Source: Rhodococcus sp. IITR03
GTDB lineage: Bacteria > Actinomycetota > Actinomycetes > Mycobacteriales > Mycobacteriaceae
NCBI GenBank assembly: GCA_001017865.1
Contig: LATQ01000185.1
Span: 1-23,812, forward strand
DNA length: 23,812 nt
Direction: 5' to 3'
Under the pieces are notes generated by a model, which was given only the letters and a program-made list of their open reading frames with translations, had not been told where the DNA came from and searched no databases. The position numbers were made by a program, and so were the translations under genes. Positions 16,625 through 23,812 of the stretch are shown here, one piece after another. Position 1 is the first letter of the stretch. Every line of letters starts with the position of its first letter.

Positions 16625-18023
16625 TCATCGCTTCGTTGAGGTCTTTTCCGGATACGCGCGGTGAGCGAGAGGTGGGCATGTTTGTGTGGTCAGGTGCGGG
16701 CAATGGTGCGGTGCGGTGAGGGTGAACTGCTCGAAGGCGTCGTCGAGTTCGAGGTGGATTGCGTTGTTCGCGATTACGACGCGGTGGGCGTCGAGACCGA
16801 GCAGTCGGGCGACGACGAAGGTTGCGCTCAAGGTTGCGACGTTTCTGGTGATCCCGAGTGGGAGGAGGGATCCGGTGTCGGTGAGGGCTTCGTGTTCGCC
16901 GGCTCTGAGGACGAGTCTGGCGTCGGGGTGCACTCCGTGGGCTGCCACGGACACGGCGATGTTGTCACGGTCGTCGGAGCCCACGGCGGCAAGGCATCGG
17001 GCCCGGTCGAGGCGGGCGCGTTCGAGGAGGGTTCTGTCGGTACCGTGCCCGACGATGGTGGGAATGTTCAGCGCTCGGGCCAGGCGCAGATTGCGGGCTC
17101 GATCGTCGCGTTCGATGGCGACGACGGGGATGCCGAGTTTGCGGAGTTCGAGGCACAACCGGAGACCGACCTGTCCCAATCCGACGACGATGACGTGGTT
17201 GCGGCGGGGGAGAACCCGTTGACCGATCAAGCCGATGAGGCTGGTTCCGAGCAGACGTTCGATTATCCCGGCGGTGAACATGGCGGTGAACACGATCGCC
17301 GCCAACATCGCCAGAGCCGCGAACACGTCATAGGTGTGGTCGCCGTGTGAGGCCGGTGCGGGACCGACGGTGGCGACGACCTGGACTGCTTCTTTGAGGG
17401 ACTCGACCCAGTGGTGGCCTTTGCGACAGTGAGCCATATCCAATCGATCAGGAGGATGGCGAGCAGTCCGATAAGGCCGGTGAGCAGCATGCGGGTGCCG
17501 GCGTCGTGGGATCGCAGTGTGCCTACGGAGTGGACGAATCGGCGGCGAATTCTGCTGGTGCGGCTGTGGGGTAGCGGCTGCCAGGTCGGTTGGTCACCGT
17601 GGGCCGATTGCCGGAGGACGCGTGTGGTGCCATCGGGCGCGGTGTGCGCGGCGTCGATCGTGGCAGCGATGCACGGGCCGGCCAGGGACGGTGTCGCGAG
17701 GTCTGCGGGGGAGGTGACCTGACAGTGGGGAATCAATCGGGTGAGTTGGTTGGCGATGGTGCGATCGAAGACGGTCACGACCATCGGTGTGTGGGGACTG
17801 ATGTGGGCGATGGCGAGGCATAACGGACGGCGACCGCGTCGTCGTGGGTGACGACGGCGACCCCGGCCGGGTCGTGCTGGGTGATCTGCAGAAGTTCCGG
17901 GTCGTCGGGTGCATCGAGGTGGACAACATCGAAGTGGCGTTGGGTGAGCGACGCGCACACGAGCCGGGCAACATTCGACGCGCCGATGACAACGAAGGGG
18001 GACATCGGGCCGACGCCGATCAC
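16625..18023 (-). CDS. RCK/TrkA-N two-TM channel-like protein (frame broken twice)
   Basis: The architecture is a nucleotide-binding domain, two membrane helices around a pore-like loop, then a second nucleotide-binding domain. The first domain begins PFVVIGASNVARLVCASL (about residues 8-25). The membrane part is LLTGLIGLLAILLIDWIWLTV, loop ESLKEAVQVVATVGPAP, then FAALAMLAAIVFTAMFTAGI. The second domain shows HVIVVGLGQVGLRLCLELRK with the GxGxxG dinucleotide loop and a following acidic ERDD. K+ channels carry TVGYG in the filter, here TVGPA, so selectivity may differ. Breaks near 17822 and 17428 are each cured by one base; restored length is 466 residues. The GTG 18023 start overlaps the SDR stop by GTGA; an ATG at 18005 is the alternative. 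It is probably a membrane channel or ligand-gated regulator of ion flux. Confidence 0.85.
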
Positions 18024-18781
18024 CGCACCGGTGCAGGGAACGAGGTGTAGGCAGTGAAGATGCCACCGGAGCTGATATCGGATGTTGGGTCGATCAGCTC
18101 CGGCAGCACCGCTTCGAGGCGTATCGGGGCAGCAGCGGTGACACTTGTCTCCGGAGTCGGGGTGGGTACCAGACGAATATTGTTGATCCGCAAGAGGTTA
18201 CTGCCGAGTTCACGTCCGGCGGCGAGAGCGAAGGATTCGATTGCGCCGTCCATGGAGTCTCGCGCCGGTCCTCGATCGGTGTCGGTGATTCTGCGGAGCG
18301 TGTCCAGGCCGGTGACGGTGACGATCGATCCGATGCCGCCGGTGCGGTGGAGGGATACTGCAGCACGTCTGGTCGTGTGGAACAACAACGCCATGTGGTC
18401 GTAGGTGAACCGGCCCCAGTCGGCGGGGCGGATCTTGCTCAGCGAGTGGCATGCGGTTTCCGGGCCGGGTAGCCATGCGGTGTGCACGAGCGCGTCGATG
18501 CCGCCATGTCGTCGCTCGAGGTGGGTGAACATGTTGTCGACGTCGGATTCGAGGGTCAGATCGGCCGCGACCGGATGAGCGATCCCGTCGTCATCGGCGA
18601 CTCGGCCGGCGAGGTGCTCGGCAGCATCGAGGGTGAAGCTGTGCGTGAACACGTGGTGTCCGGCTGCTGCCAACGTTCGGGCCACGTGGGCACCTTCGTT
18701 CTGTTCGACGCCGGTGACCAGGACACGCAGTGAGGTGGTGGGTAGAGCCAACGGGTGCAGCGACGGTTCGGCGATGCTCAT
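18020..18781 (-). CDS. SDR-fold protein lacking the usual catalytic residues
   Basis: The frame is an intact 253 residues. A Rossmann start is visible, RVLVTGVEQNEGAHVARTLA, with a loosened version of the SDR TGxxxGxG loop. Then come PVAADLTLESDVDNMF, GGIDALVHTAW (the NAG motif replaced by HTA), and GSIVTVTG, where the catalytic Ser would follow. At the place of the YxxxK pair it reads RDSMDGAIESF, so both Tyr and Lys are missing. It probably binds a dinucleotide without normal dehydrogenase activity, or acts on something else. Its stop overlaps the start of the RCK channel gene (GTGA), so the two are made together; a redox-sensing or regulatory role for the channel is a reasonable guess. No good ribosome site is seen before ATG 18781. 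Confidence 0.8.
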   Translation of the reverse strand: MSIAEPSLHPLALPTTSLRVLVTGVEQNEGAHVARTLAAAGHHVFTHSFTLDAAEHLAGRVADDDGIAHPVAADLTLESDVDNMFTHLERRHGGIDALVHTAWLPGPETACHSLSKIRPADWGRFTYDHMALLFHTTRRAAVSLHRTGGIGSIVTVTGLDTLRRITDTDRGPARDSMDGAIESFALAAGRELGSNLLRINNIRLVPTPTPETSVTAAAPIRLEAVLPELIDPTSDISSGGIFTAYTSFPAPVR

Positions 18782-18801
18782 CTGGACTCGTTTCGAGGGT
18801 G

Positions 18802-18837
18802 CCGGGGGCGCGGGGGGGAGGAGTTCCGCGCCCCCGG
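18802..18837. terminator. Strong GC hairpin between the transporter and SDR genes
   Basis: Perfect 12-base arms, CCGGGGGCGCGG and CCGCGCCCCCGG, enclose a 12-base loop. The hairpin lies 120 bases after the MHS transporter stop and only 21 bases before the SDR start on the minus strand. It has no T tract. It can end transporter transcripts, or fold in the SDR leader and limit read-through or translation. Confidence 0.5.
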
Positions 18838-18956
18838 GAATCGGGGTGGGATGGATGTCTGTCGAGGTCCACGGCCGTGGGATCCTGCGCGGACGAATCG
18901 GCGGCCTGCCGAAGGGGGCTGGGCGTCGGCGACCGGGGACCGGTGCGTGAGCGTGC

Positions 18957-20276
18957 TCAGTGAGAGGTCGGTGACAGCTGTTCCTGTCCGGAGGTTTCGT
19001 CGTTGTCGGACAGGTCCTGTCGGTAGGTCTCGCGCATGGCGATCACGCAGACGACGGAGACGGCGCACATTGCGACCATGAACAGCGCCACGGCGACGTA
19101 CGAGCCGGTGCGATCGAGCAGGTAGGTGGCGACGATCGGTGCGGGAGCGCTCGAGGCGAGGGTGCCGATCGTGTAGCCGAAGGAGATTCCGGTGTAGCGG
19201 ATGCGGGTGTCGAAGGCTTCGGCGAAGAAGGCTGCGAGGGGACCGTAGGAGGTGGCGAAGGCGAGGCAGAACACCACGAACCCGATCATCGCCAGCGCGA
19301 AGGATCCGGAGTTGACCAGCCAGAACCAGGGGAAGGTGAACAGCAGCATGGCGAGAACGCCGGCGAGGAAGACCGGCTTTCGGCCGTAGGCGTCCGACAG
19401 CTTGCCGAACAACGGTAGTGCGACGAACGTGACCGCCATGGCGACGAGGACGAGTGTCAGCATCTGGTTTCGGGTGTAGCCGACCTGCGTGACGCCGTAG
19501 CTGAGGCCGAATACCGTAGTGCCGTAGAAGGTGACGCCGATGGCGAAGTAGGCGCCGCAGGTCAGGAGGACCTGCTTGGGGTAGTGGCGAAGGACCACCC
19601 CGATGGGCAGCTTCTCCAGCTGTGCGTTCTTCTTGACGCGGTCGAAGTTCGGGCTTTCGCCGACATGCAGTCGGACGAACAGGCCGATCGCGACGAATGC
19701 GCCGCCGATCAGGAAGGGAATGCGCCATCCCCAGGATTCGAACGCTTCGGGCGACAGTCCGGCCATCAACAGGAAGACCGTGTTACCGAGCATCAGTCCT
19801 GCCGGCACGCCCATCTGCACCCAGCTGCCGTAGTAGCCGCGTTTGTCGGCGGGAGCGTGTTCGACGGCCATGAGAATTGCCCCGCCGATCTCACCACCGA
19901 GTGCGAGACCCTGCACGAAACGCAAGGTGACGAGGATGATCGGTGCGGCGACGCCGATGGTCTCGTAGCTCGGGAGTAGCCCGACTCCGAGAGTGGTCAA
20001 GCCCATGATGGTCAAGGTGATCACGAGCATGGACTTGCGTCCGATCCGGTCACCGAAGTGACCGAACACCACTCCGCCGAGCGGGCGCGCCACGAAGGCG
20101 GCGGAGAATGTGGCGAAGGCGAGCAGAGTGCCGATCAGAGAGTCGAACTCGGGGAAGAAGATCTTGTTGAAGACGAGTCCGGCTGCGGTGCCGTAGATGA
20201 AGAAGTCGTACCATTCGACTGTTGTGCCGACACCGCTGGCAAATCCTACTTTCGATGTTTGGGACATTTTTGGCAT
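18957..20276 (-). CDS. MFS transporter, metabolite:H+ symporter (MHS) family
   Basis: The frame is an intact 439 residues from ATG 20276, chosen because GGAGG lies seven bases upstream; the open frame extends further but without coding character. Marks of the MHS family (ProP, ShiA, KgtP type) are GTTVEWYDFFIYGTAAGL at the first helix, GGVVFGHFGDRIGRKS in loop 2-3, RFVQGLALGGEIGGA, GSWVQMGVPAGLMLG, SWGWRIPFLIGG and the second-half repeat GKLSDAYGRKP. Twelve membrane helices are expected. It imports an organic acid, betaine or similar compound with protons; the substrate cannot be predicted. It follows the NarL-type regulator by about 120 bases and may be its target. A 14-bp inverted repeat lies 75 bases upstream. 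Confidence 0.92.
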   Translation of the reverse strand: MPKMSQTSKVGFASGVGTTVEWYDFFIYGTAAGLVFNKIFFPEFDSLIGTLLAFATFSAAFVARPLGGVVFGHFGDRIGRKSMLVITLTIMGLTTLGVGLLPSYETIGVAAPIILVTLRFVQGLALGGEIGGAILMAVEHAPADKRGYYGSWVQMGVPAGLMLGNTVFLLMAGLSPEAFESWGWRIPFLIGGAFVAIGLFVRLHVGESPNFDRVKKNAQLEKLPIGVVLRHYPKQVLLTCGAYFAIGVTFYGTTVFGLSYGVTQVGYTRNQMLTLVLVAMAVTFVALPLFGKLSDAYGRKPVFLAGVLAMLLFTFPWFWLVNSGSFALAMIGFVVFCLAFATSYGPLAAFFAEAFDTRIRYTGISFGYTIGTLASSAPAPIVATYLLDRTGSYVAVALFMVAMCAVSVVCVIAMRETYRQDLSDNDETSGQEQLSPTSH

Positions 20277-20350
20277 GTGGGGCCTCCGTTGCCGCGAGCG
20301 CGAGATGATTTCTGCGGCTCGAATATATGGGTGACCCAGAACACACAACA

Positions 20351-20364
20351 TCTCCATGTGGAGA
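20351..20364. promoter_or_regulatory. Inverted repeat upstream of the transporter
   Basis: TCTCCA-TG-TGGAGA is a perfect 6-bp inverted repeat with a two-base spacer, 75 bases before the transporter start and 34 bases after the end of the response regulator gene. It may be a binding site for that regulator, since NarL-type proteins bind short inverted repeats. It could also be chance. Confidence 0.3.
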
Positions 20365-20397
20365 GGTGGAGTGCGCTCCGGATAAAACGAATTCGGT

Positions 20398-21036
20398 TCA
20401 GAGCAAGCGAAGTTCGTGAGCGCGTGCAATGGCTTCGACGCGATTGCGCGCGTTCAGTTTCTGCATGGCGCTCTGCAGATAGGTCTTCACGGTGTTGCGG
20501 GTGAGAGACAGTTCCTGAGCGATTTCGGGATTGCTGTGACCCATGGCCGCAAAACGCAGCACTTCGTACTCGCGCCGGGTCAGGCCGGCCCGGTACAGCG
20601 CCTCGGAGGTCACGACTTTTCGTGGTCCCGTCAACCTCGGGTCGACCACCCGGATTCCGCTGGACACGCGATGAATGGCTGTGGCGAAGTCCTGTCCGCT
20701 GATGTCCTTGACGAGGCAGCCGTCGGCGCCTGCTTCCATCAGCAGATCGATGGCACCGTGATCGGCGAACGCGGTGAACAGCAGTATCCGCGCGTGCGGC
20801 GCGGCTCGCCGAAGACGCGGAATGAGTTCGGGTGCAGGGATATCGGGGAGTCGAAGATCGAGGAGGATGACGTCGACGGGCAGGGTGCGGGCCAATTCGA
20901 CCGCGGCAGCGCCGGTCAGTGCACCTCCCACGACTTCGAGGTCTGTGTCCTCGCGGGCGAGCAGTTCCACGCCGCCACGCACGATCGGATGATCGTCGAC
21001 GACGAGGATGCGGATGGTCTTTGGTGGCGCTGTCAT
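20398..21036 (-). CDS. NarL/FixJ-type response regulator
   Basis: The frame is an intact 212 residues. The receiver domain shows RILVVDDHPIVRGG with the acidic pair, the phosphorylated Asp in VILLDLRLPD (about residue 59), the Thr in LLFTAFADHG and the Lys in GCLVKDISG. A C-terminal LuxR helix-turn-helix follows: LTRREYEVLRFAAMGHSN, then EIAQELSLTRNTVKTYLQSAM and KLNARNRVEAI. The start ATG 21036 overlaps the stop of the histidine kinase by ATGA, so kinase and regulator are translationally coupled and form a pair. The most likely target in view is the MHS transporter downstream. Confidence 0.94.
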   Translation of the reverse strand: MTAPPKTIRILVVDDHPIVRGGVELLAREDTDLEVVGGALTGAAAVELARTLPVDVILLDLRLPDIPAPELIPRLRRAAPHARILLFTAFADHGAIDLLMEAGADGCLVKDISGQDFATAIHRVSSGIRVVDPRLTGPRKVVTSEALYRAGLTRREYEVLRFAAMGHSNPEIAQELSLTRNTVKTYLQSAMQKLNARNRVEAIARAHELRLL

Positions 21037-22213
21037 GTGCTCGGTCCCTCCAGAGCGTCTACCCAGCCGCGCACGGTGGTGCCGCTTTCGTCGTCACTGA
21101 CCACCGACATGCCACCCCCGAGCCGCTCGAGGCGCCCTGCAGCCAATCCGAGCCCCAGCTGGCTTCCTCGCATCGGATCGTCGGTGCCGTCGACGCCCCG
21201 GCCGTCGTCGCTGATGACGACCGTCACCCTGCCCGACCGCACCGACAAGCTGACCACCACGGTGGACGCGTCGGCGTGCTTTTCCACGTTGACCAGCGCC
21301 TCGCGAACAAGGCGTTGGAGGGCCTCGACGCGGCTGGCATCGAGGTCGGGAGATTCGGTCAGGGGCACGAAACGAGCCGGGATACCGGTCCGGAGCGTGA
21401 ATGCCTGGCAGTCCTCCTCGATGCCGACCGGAAGATTTCGTTCGGGAGGCCGCGCGGTGAGGTCGGTCAGCGATCGGCGGATGGAAGCATTGACGGCGTG
21501 TACCTGTTCGGTGATCTCCTGCAGGCGATCGTGGATCGCCTGCGCGTCAGCGAGGGTGCGCAGGCTCTGCAGTTCGGCGCGATCCGGAAAAGGACCGGGC
21601 TCACGGAATCGTGTAGGGATTCGGCGAGCCGTTTCCGTTCGGCTTCGAGGGCGAGTTCTGTCTGGGTGGCGGCCCTTTGGGCGCTGAGGAGAGTGACGGC
21701 GGCCGTTTCGGCGATCGATTGGATCTCTGCGATGACTCGATCACCGAAGGACGAATATTCGCGGGTGCCGACGTACATGGCGCCGAGTACATGACCTTCA
21801 TAGGCCATGGGCACGGCGAGCATTCCTCGCAGTGACTCCTGTTCGACGAGCGCGTCGAAGTCGTGGGTGATTCCGGGGTCGGACAGATAGTCCCGTACCC
21901 AGACGGGTTGTTGGAGCATGATGCTCTTGCCGCCGAGCCCGATCCCTTCCGGCACCACCAGTCGGTGCAGAGCGTTGCTCTTCGTGCCCTGCCAACTGCG
22001 GTGAACCATCACCCCATCGACCTCGACGCGCCCGATGAGCGACATGTCGAAGTCGCCGATCTCCCGGATCCGCTGGCCGGCCGTGGTCATCGCCGACGCT
22101 TCGTCGGTCAGAACCAGCAGCTCGGCGCGCGAAAGTGCGAGATTGTCGAGGATCGACGGTTTGAGGTCCGAGTGGGTGAACTCGTGAGCTGCAGTAGGTG
22201 TATTTTCCGACAC
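21033..22213 (-). CDS. GAF-domain sensor histidine kinase (frame broken once)
   Basis: From ATG 22213 an N-terminal GAF domain covers about residues 30-180: GDFDMSLIGRVEVDGVMVHR, LVVPEGIGLGGKSI, ESLRGMLAVPMAYEGHVLGAMYVG. It is followed by the HisKA_3 helix ERKRLAESLHDSVSPVLF, whose His is the phosphorylation site, and an HATPase_c domain with VREALVNVEKHADAS (N box), VVISDDGRGVDG (D box) and GLGLAAGRLERLGG (G box). There are no membrane helices, so it senses a cytoplasmic signal. The frame breaks near 21592; one base restores SPVLFPDRAELQSLR and 393 residues. It works with the response regulator whose start overlaps its stop. Confidence 0.92.
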
Positions 22214-22269
22214 CGGCTTTCCTCGATCTTCTTTCCGGGGTCTCGGGGTGACCCGTCATGGTGGCTCGG

Positions 22270-23393
22270 TCACAACTTCAGCGTATCGGACCGGTTGTTC
22301 AGGTTGATCAGGCACTCGAGCAGGAAGTAGTCGCCCCAGATCAGTTCGTTTCGGGTCGCGAAGTCGCGGCGTTTGTCGAAGCAACCGTCCATCAGGATCC
22401 CTGCCGGTCTGCTGTCGTGCGGTCCGGTGGGGGTGAGGTGATCGAGGAGTGCCTCGACGTGGGCGACGGCCCGGTCCCGGAAGTCGGTCCGCTCAGGGAC
22501 GAGCCGGTCGAGCTTGAGCAGCGCGGCAGCGGCGATGGCCGTGGCGGAGGTGTCGATCGGAACGTCCGGGCCGGTGCCGGCGTCGAAGTCCCAGGACACG
22601 ACGGCGCCGTTCGGTGTGCGGTCGAGCCACCATTCGGCCAGTCGGACGGCGGTCGGCAGGAAGGACGGTGATGCCCACTGTGCGGCCTGGGCGTATGCCA
22701 CCATCGCCCACGCCTGTGCCCGGCCCCAGGTGCTGTCGGCGTTCATGCCTTGTGGGTGTAGCGGTCCAGCAGTGCACCATTGGATGTGTCGAATCGTGCC
22801 GACTGACAGACCGAGCCATCGGTGCGGATGCACAGTTCGATGTGCCGCTGCGCGTGGCGGATCGCGGCGTCGTGGAAGCGTGGGTCTCCGGTGTGTGCCG
22901 AGGCCCACGACAGCAGCGCGACGGTGCCCGGGACGGCGTCGATGTTCGCGGCGCCTTCTCCGACCGCTTCCGCTTCTTCTGCTTCTGCTCCGAGTGGGAT
23001 GATGCCGGCGCGATCGTTGAAGCTGGTGAGCAGTCCGTGGGCACCTGCCAGAGCGGTCTGCGCCGCGTCGTCGCTTCCGGTGACGAGGTGGTTGACTGCG
23101 GCCCCGTACCAGAAGAGGAAGCCGCGGAAGGCGGTGTCGGAATTCTGCCGGGGCAGGATCTGCGCGGTGATGTCGTCGGCGAGGTGCGCCAGGCGCTTGT
23201 CACCCGAGGCGGCGAAGCCGAGTGCGGCCAGGCCACCCCAGAATCCTCCGGTCCAGTTTCCGTCGGTGGTGGTGGTCCATTCGCCGGATTCGATGTCGCC
23301 GTAGTGCGGGAAGGTGCCGTCGGTCTGCTTGGCGGTCGAGTCGATCCGCTCGAGCACCGCCTCGATCGCCGCGGTGTACCGGGAGTTGGTCAC
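22270..23393 (-). CDS. Glycoside hydrolase family 88-like protein (frame broken once)
   Basis: The start is GTG 23393 (MTNSRYTAAIEAV), and the frame breaks near 22747, where AAGGCATG for AAGGGCATG is the likely change; restored length is 374 residues. It has an alpha/alpha-barrel pattern as in GH88 unsaturated uronyl hydrolases: TDGNWTGGFWGGLAALG, FRGFLFWYGAAV, DAVPGTVALLSWAS, DSTWGRAQAWAMVAYA, VPIDTSATAIAAAALL and the closing RNELIWGDYFLLECL. These enzymes remove unsaturated uronic acid or related residues from oligosaccharides. It has no signal peptide, so it should act inside the cell. It overlaps the alcohol dehydrogenase stop by GTGA. A GH105-type activity is the main alternative. Confidence 0.82.
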
Positions 23394-23812
23394 GACCGGC
23401 CTCCGGTGGTGAGGACCGACTTGAGCGTGCGCCCGTCCCGCATATCGGCCATGGCGTCGTCCGCCTCGGTGAGCGGGTATTCGGTGACCATCGACGCGAG
23501 ATCGAAGTGGGCGGTCAGCCGGGGGAGGGATTCGACGTATTCGAGGTGGTTCTGCGGCGAGAACGCCCAGCTTCCCAGCACCTGCAGCTGCTTTTTGGTG
23601 ATGTAGTGGGGGTTGATCGGGGTGGTGCCGTGGTCGGTGTACTGCCCGACGACGAGGTACTTGCCGCCGCGGCGTGCGAGGTCGATGCCTTCGGCTACGG
23701 CGGTCGGGACTCCGGTGGCCTCGATGACGACGTCGGCGCCGCGCGCCGTCCGGTGTGTGCGCGAGGATCCGTTCCAGGCGGGCGCCTGATCGGTCTCGGT
23801 GAGATGTCGATG
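23390..23812 (-). CDS. Zinc-type alcohol dehydrogenase (MDR family), partial
   Basis: Only the C-terminal part is in the window. It shows ADVVIEATGVPTAVAEGIDLA and RRGGKYLVVGQY from the Rossmann half, then LGSWAFSPQNHLEYVESLP and the usual C-terminal EADDAMADMRDGRTLKSVL of medium-chain dehydrogenases. The reading frame just before GADVV looks disturbed, in keeping with the base losses elsewhere. It is probably a sugar alcohol or polyol dehydrogenase, given the coupled GH88-like gene that starts within its stop codon (GTGA overlap). The N terminus and zinc ligands lie beyond the edge, so substrate and metal cannot be judged. Confidence 0.82.
   Translation of the reverse strand, partial: HRHLTETDQAPAWNGSSRTHRTARGADVVIEATGVPTAVAEGIDLARRGGKYLVVGQYTDHGTTPINPHYITKKQLQVLGSWAFSPQNHLEYVESLPRLTAHFDLASMVTEYPLTEADDAMADMRDGRTLKSVLTTGGRS

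Noticed and set aside
1..23812. CRISPR arrays, tRNA or rRNA genes, insertion sequences and integrase attachment sites
   Set aside because: No regularly spaced repeats, RNA gene signatures, transposase or integrase motifs were seen on either strand.

Overview
The window is high-GC actinobacterial DNA, most like Rhodococcus or a related member of the Mycobacteriales. This rests on codon use, GTG starts, many GTGA/ATGA start-stop overlaps and the family mix (FdhF/YdeP, FdhD, MHS transporter, NarL-type two-component system). No phage, transposon, CRISPR, rRNA or tRNA was seen. At least 20 single-base frame breaks interrupt otherwise complete genes, about one per kilobase. Almost all are explained by one base lost from a short G or C run, and restoring it makes the gene lengths divisible by three. 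I treat the genes as functional and the breaks as probable sequencing or assembly errors.

Left region (about 1-12,474): one catabolic-looking cluster in two divergent arms. The minus arm, in transcription order, is an LLM-class flavin monooxygenase, a HAD phosphatase, a GATase1-like protein, a LacI regulator and a ribokinase. It continues with a ribose-phosphate pyrophosphokinase (Prs), a flavin reductase, a NIPSNAP protein and a small unknown ORF. The plus arm is a nicotinamide phosphoribosyltransferase (NAMPT), an aldehyde dehydrogenase, an imidazolonepropionase-like amidohydrolase and a 4-oxalocrotonate-tautomerase-like protein. An 837-bp intergenic region separates the arms. Matching LacI-type palindromes (core GAAACGTTTC) lie upstream of the monooxygenase, of NAMPT and of prs, so the cluster looks like one regulon.

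The most interesting reading is a ring-degradation pathway that first phosphoribosylates an N-heterocycle. Ribokinase plus Prs would supply PRPP and NAMPT would make the N-ribotide (NMN if the substrate is nicotinamide). The flavin monooxygenase and reductase would open the activated ring, as related enzymes do for pyridine and N-methylpyridinium (trigonelline). Aldehyde dehydrogenase, amidohydrolase and tautomerase would process the fragment. The HAD phosphatase and ribokinase could recycle the ribose. I know of no described pathway with this combination; the substrate is inference.

Middle region (12,475-16,600): a terminator-like hairpin, then an FdhF/YdeP molybdopterin oxidoreductase, FdhD and a MoaD-like sulfur carrier, a compact molybdoenzyme operon on the plus strand.

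Right region (16,600-23,812), all minus strand: a zinc-type alcohol dehydrogenase cut by the window edge, a GH88-like glycoside hydrolase, a GAF histidine kinase with its NarL-type response regulator, an MHS-family transporter, an SDR-fold protein without the usual catalytic YxxxK, and a translationally coupled RCK/TrkA-N two-TM channel-like protein with an altered pore sequence.
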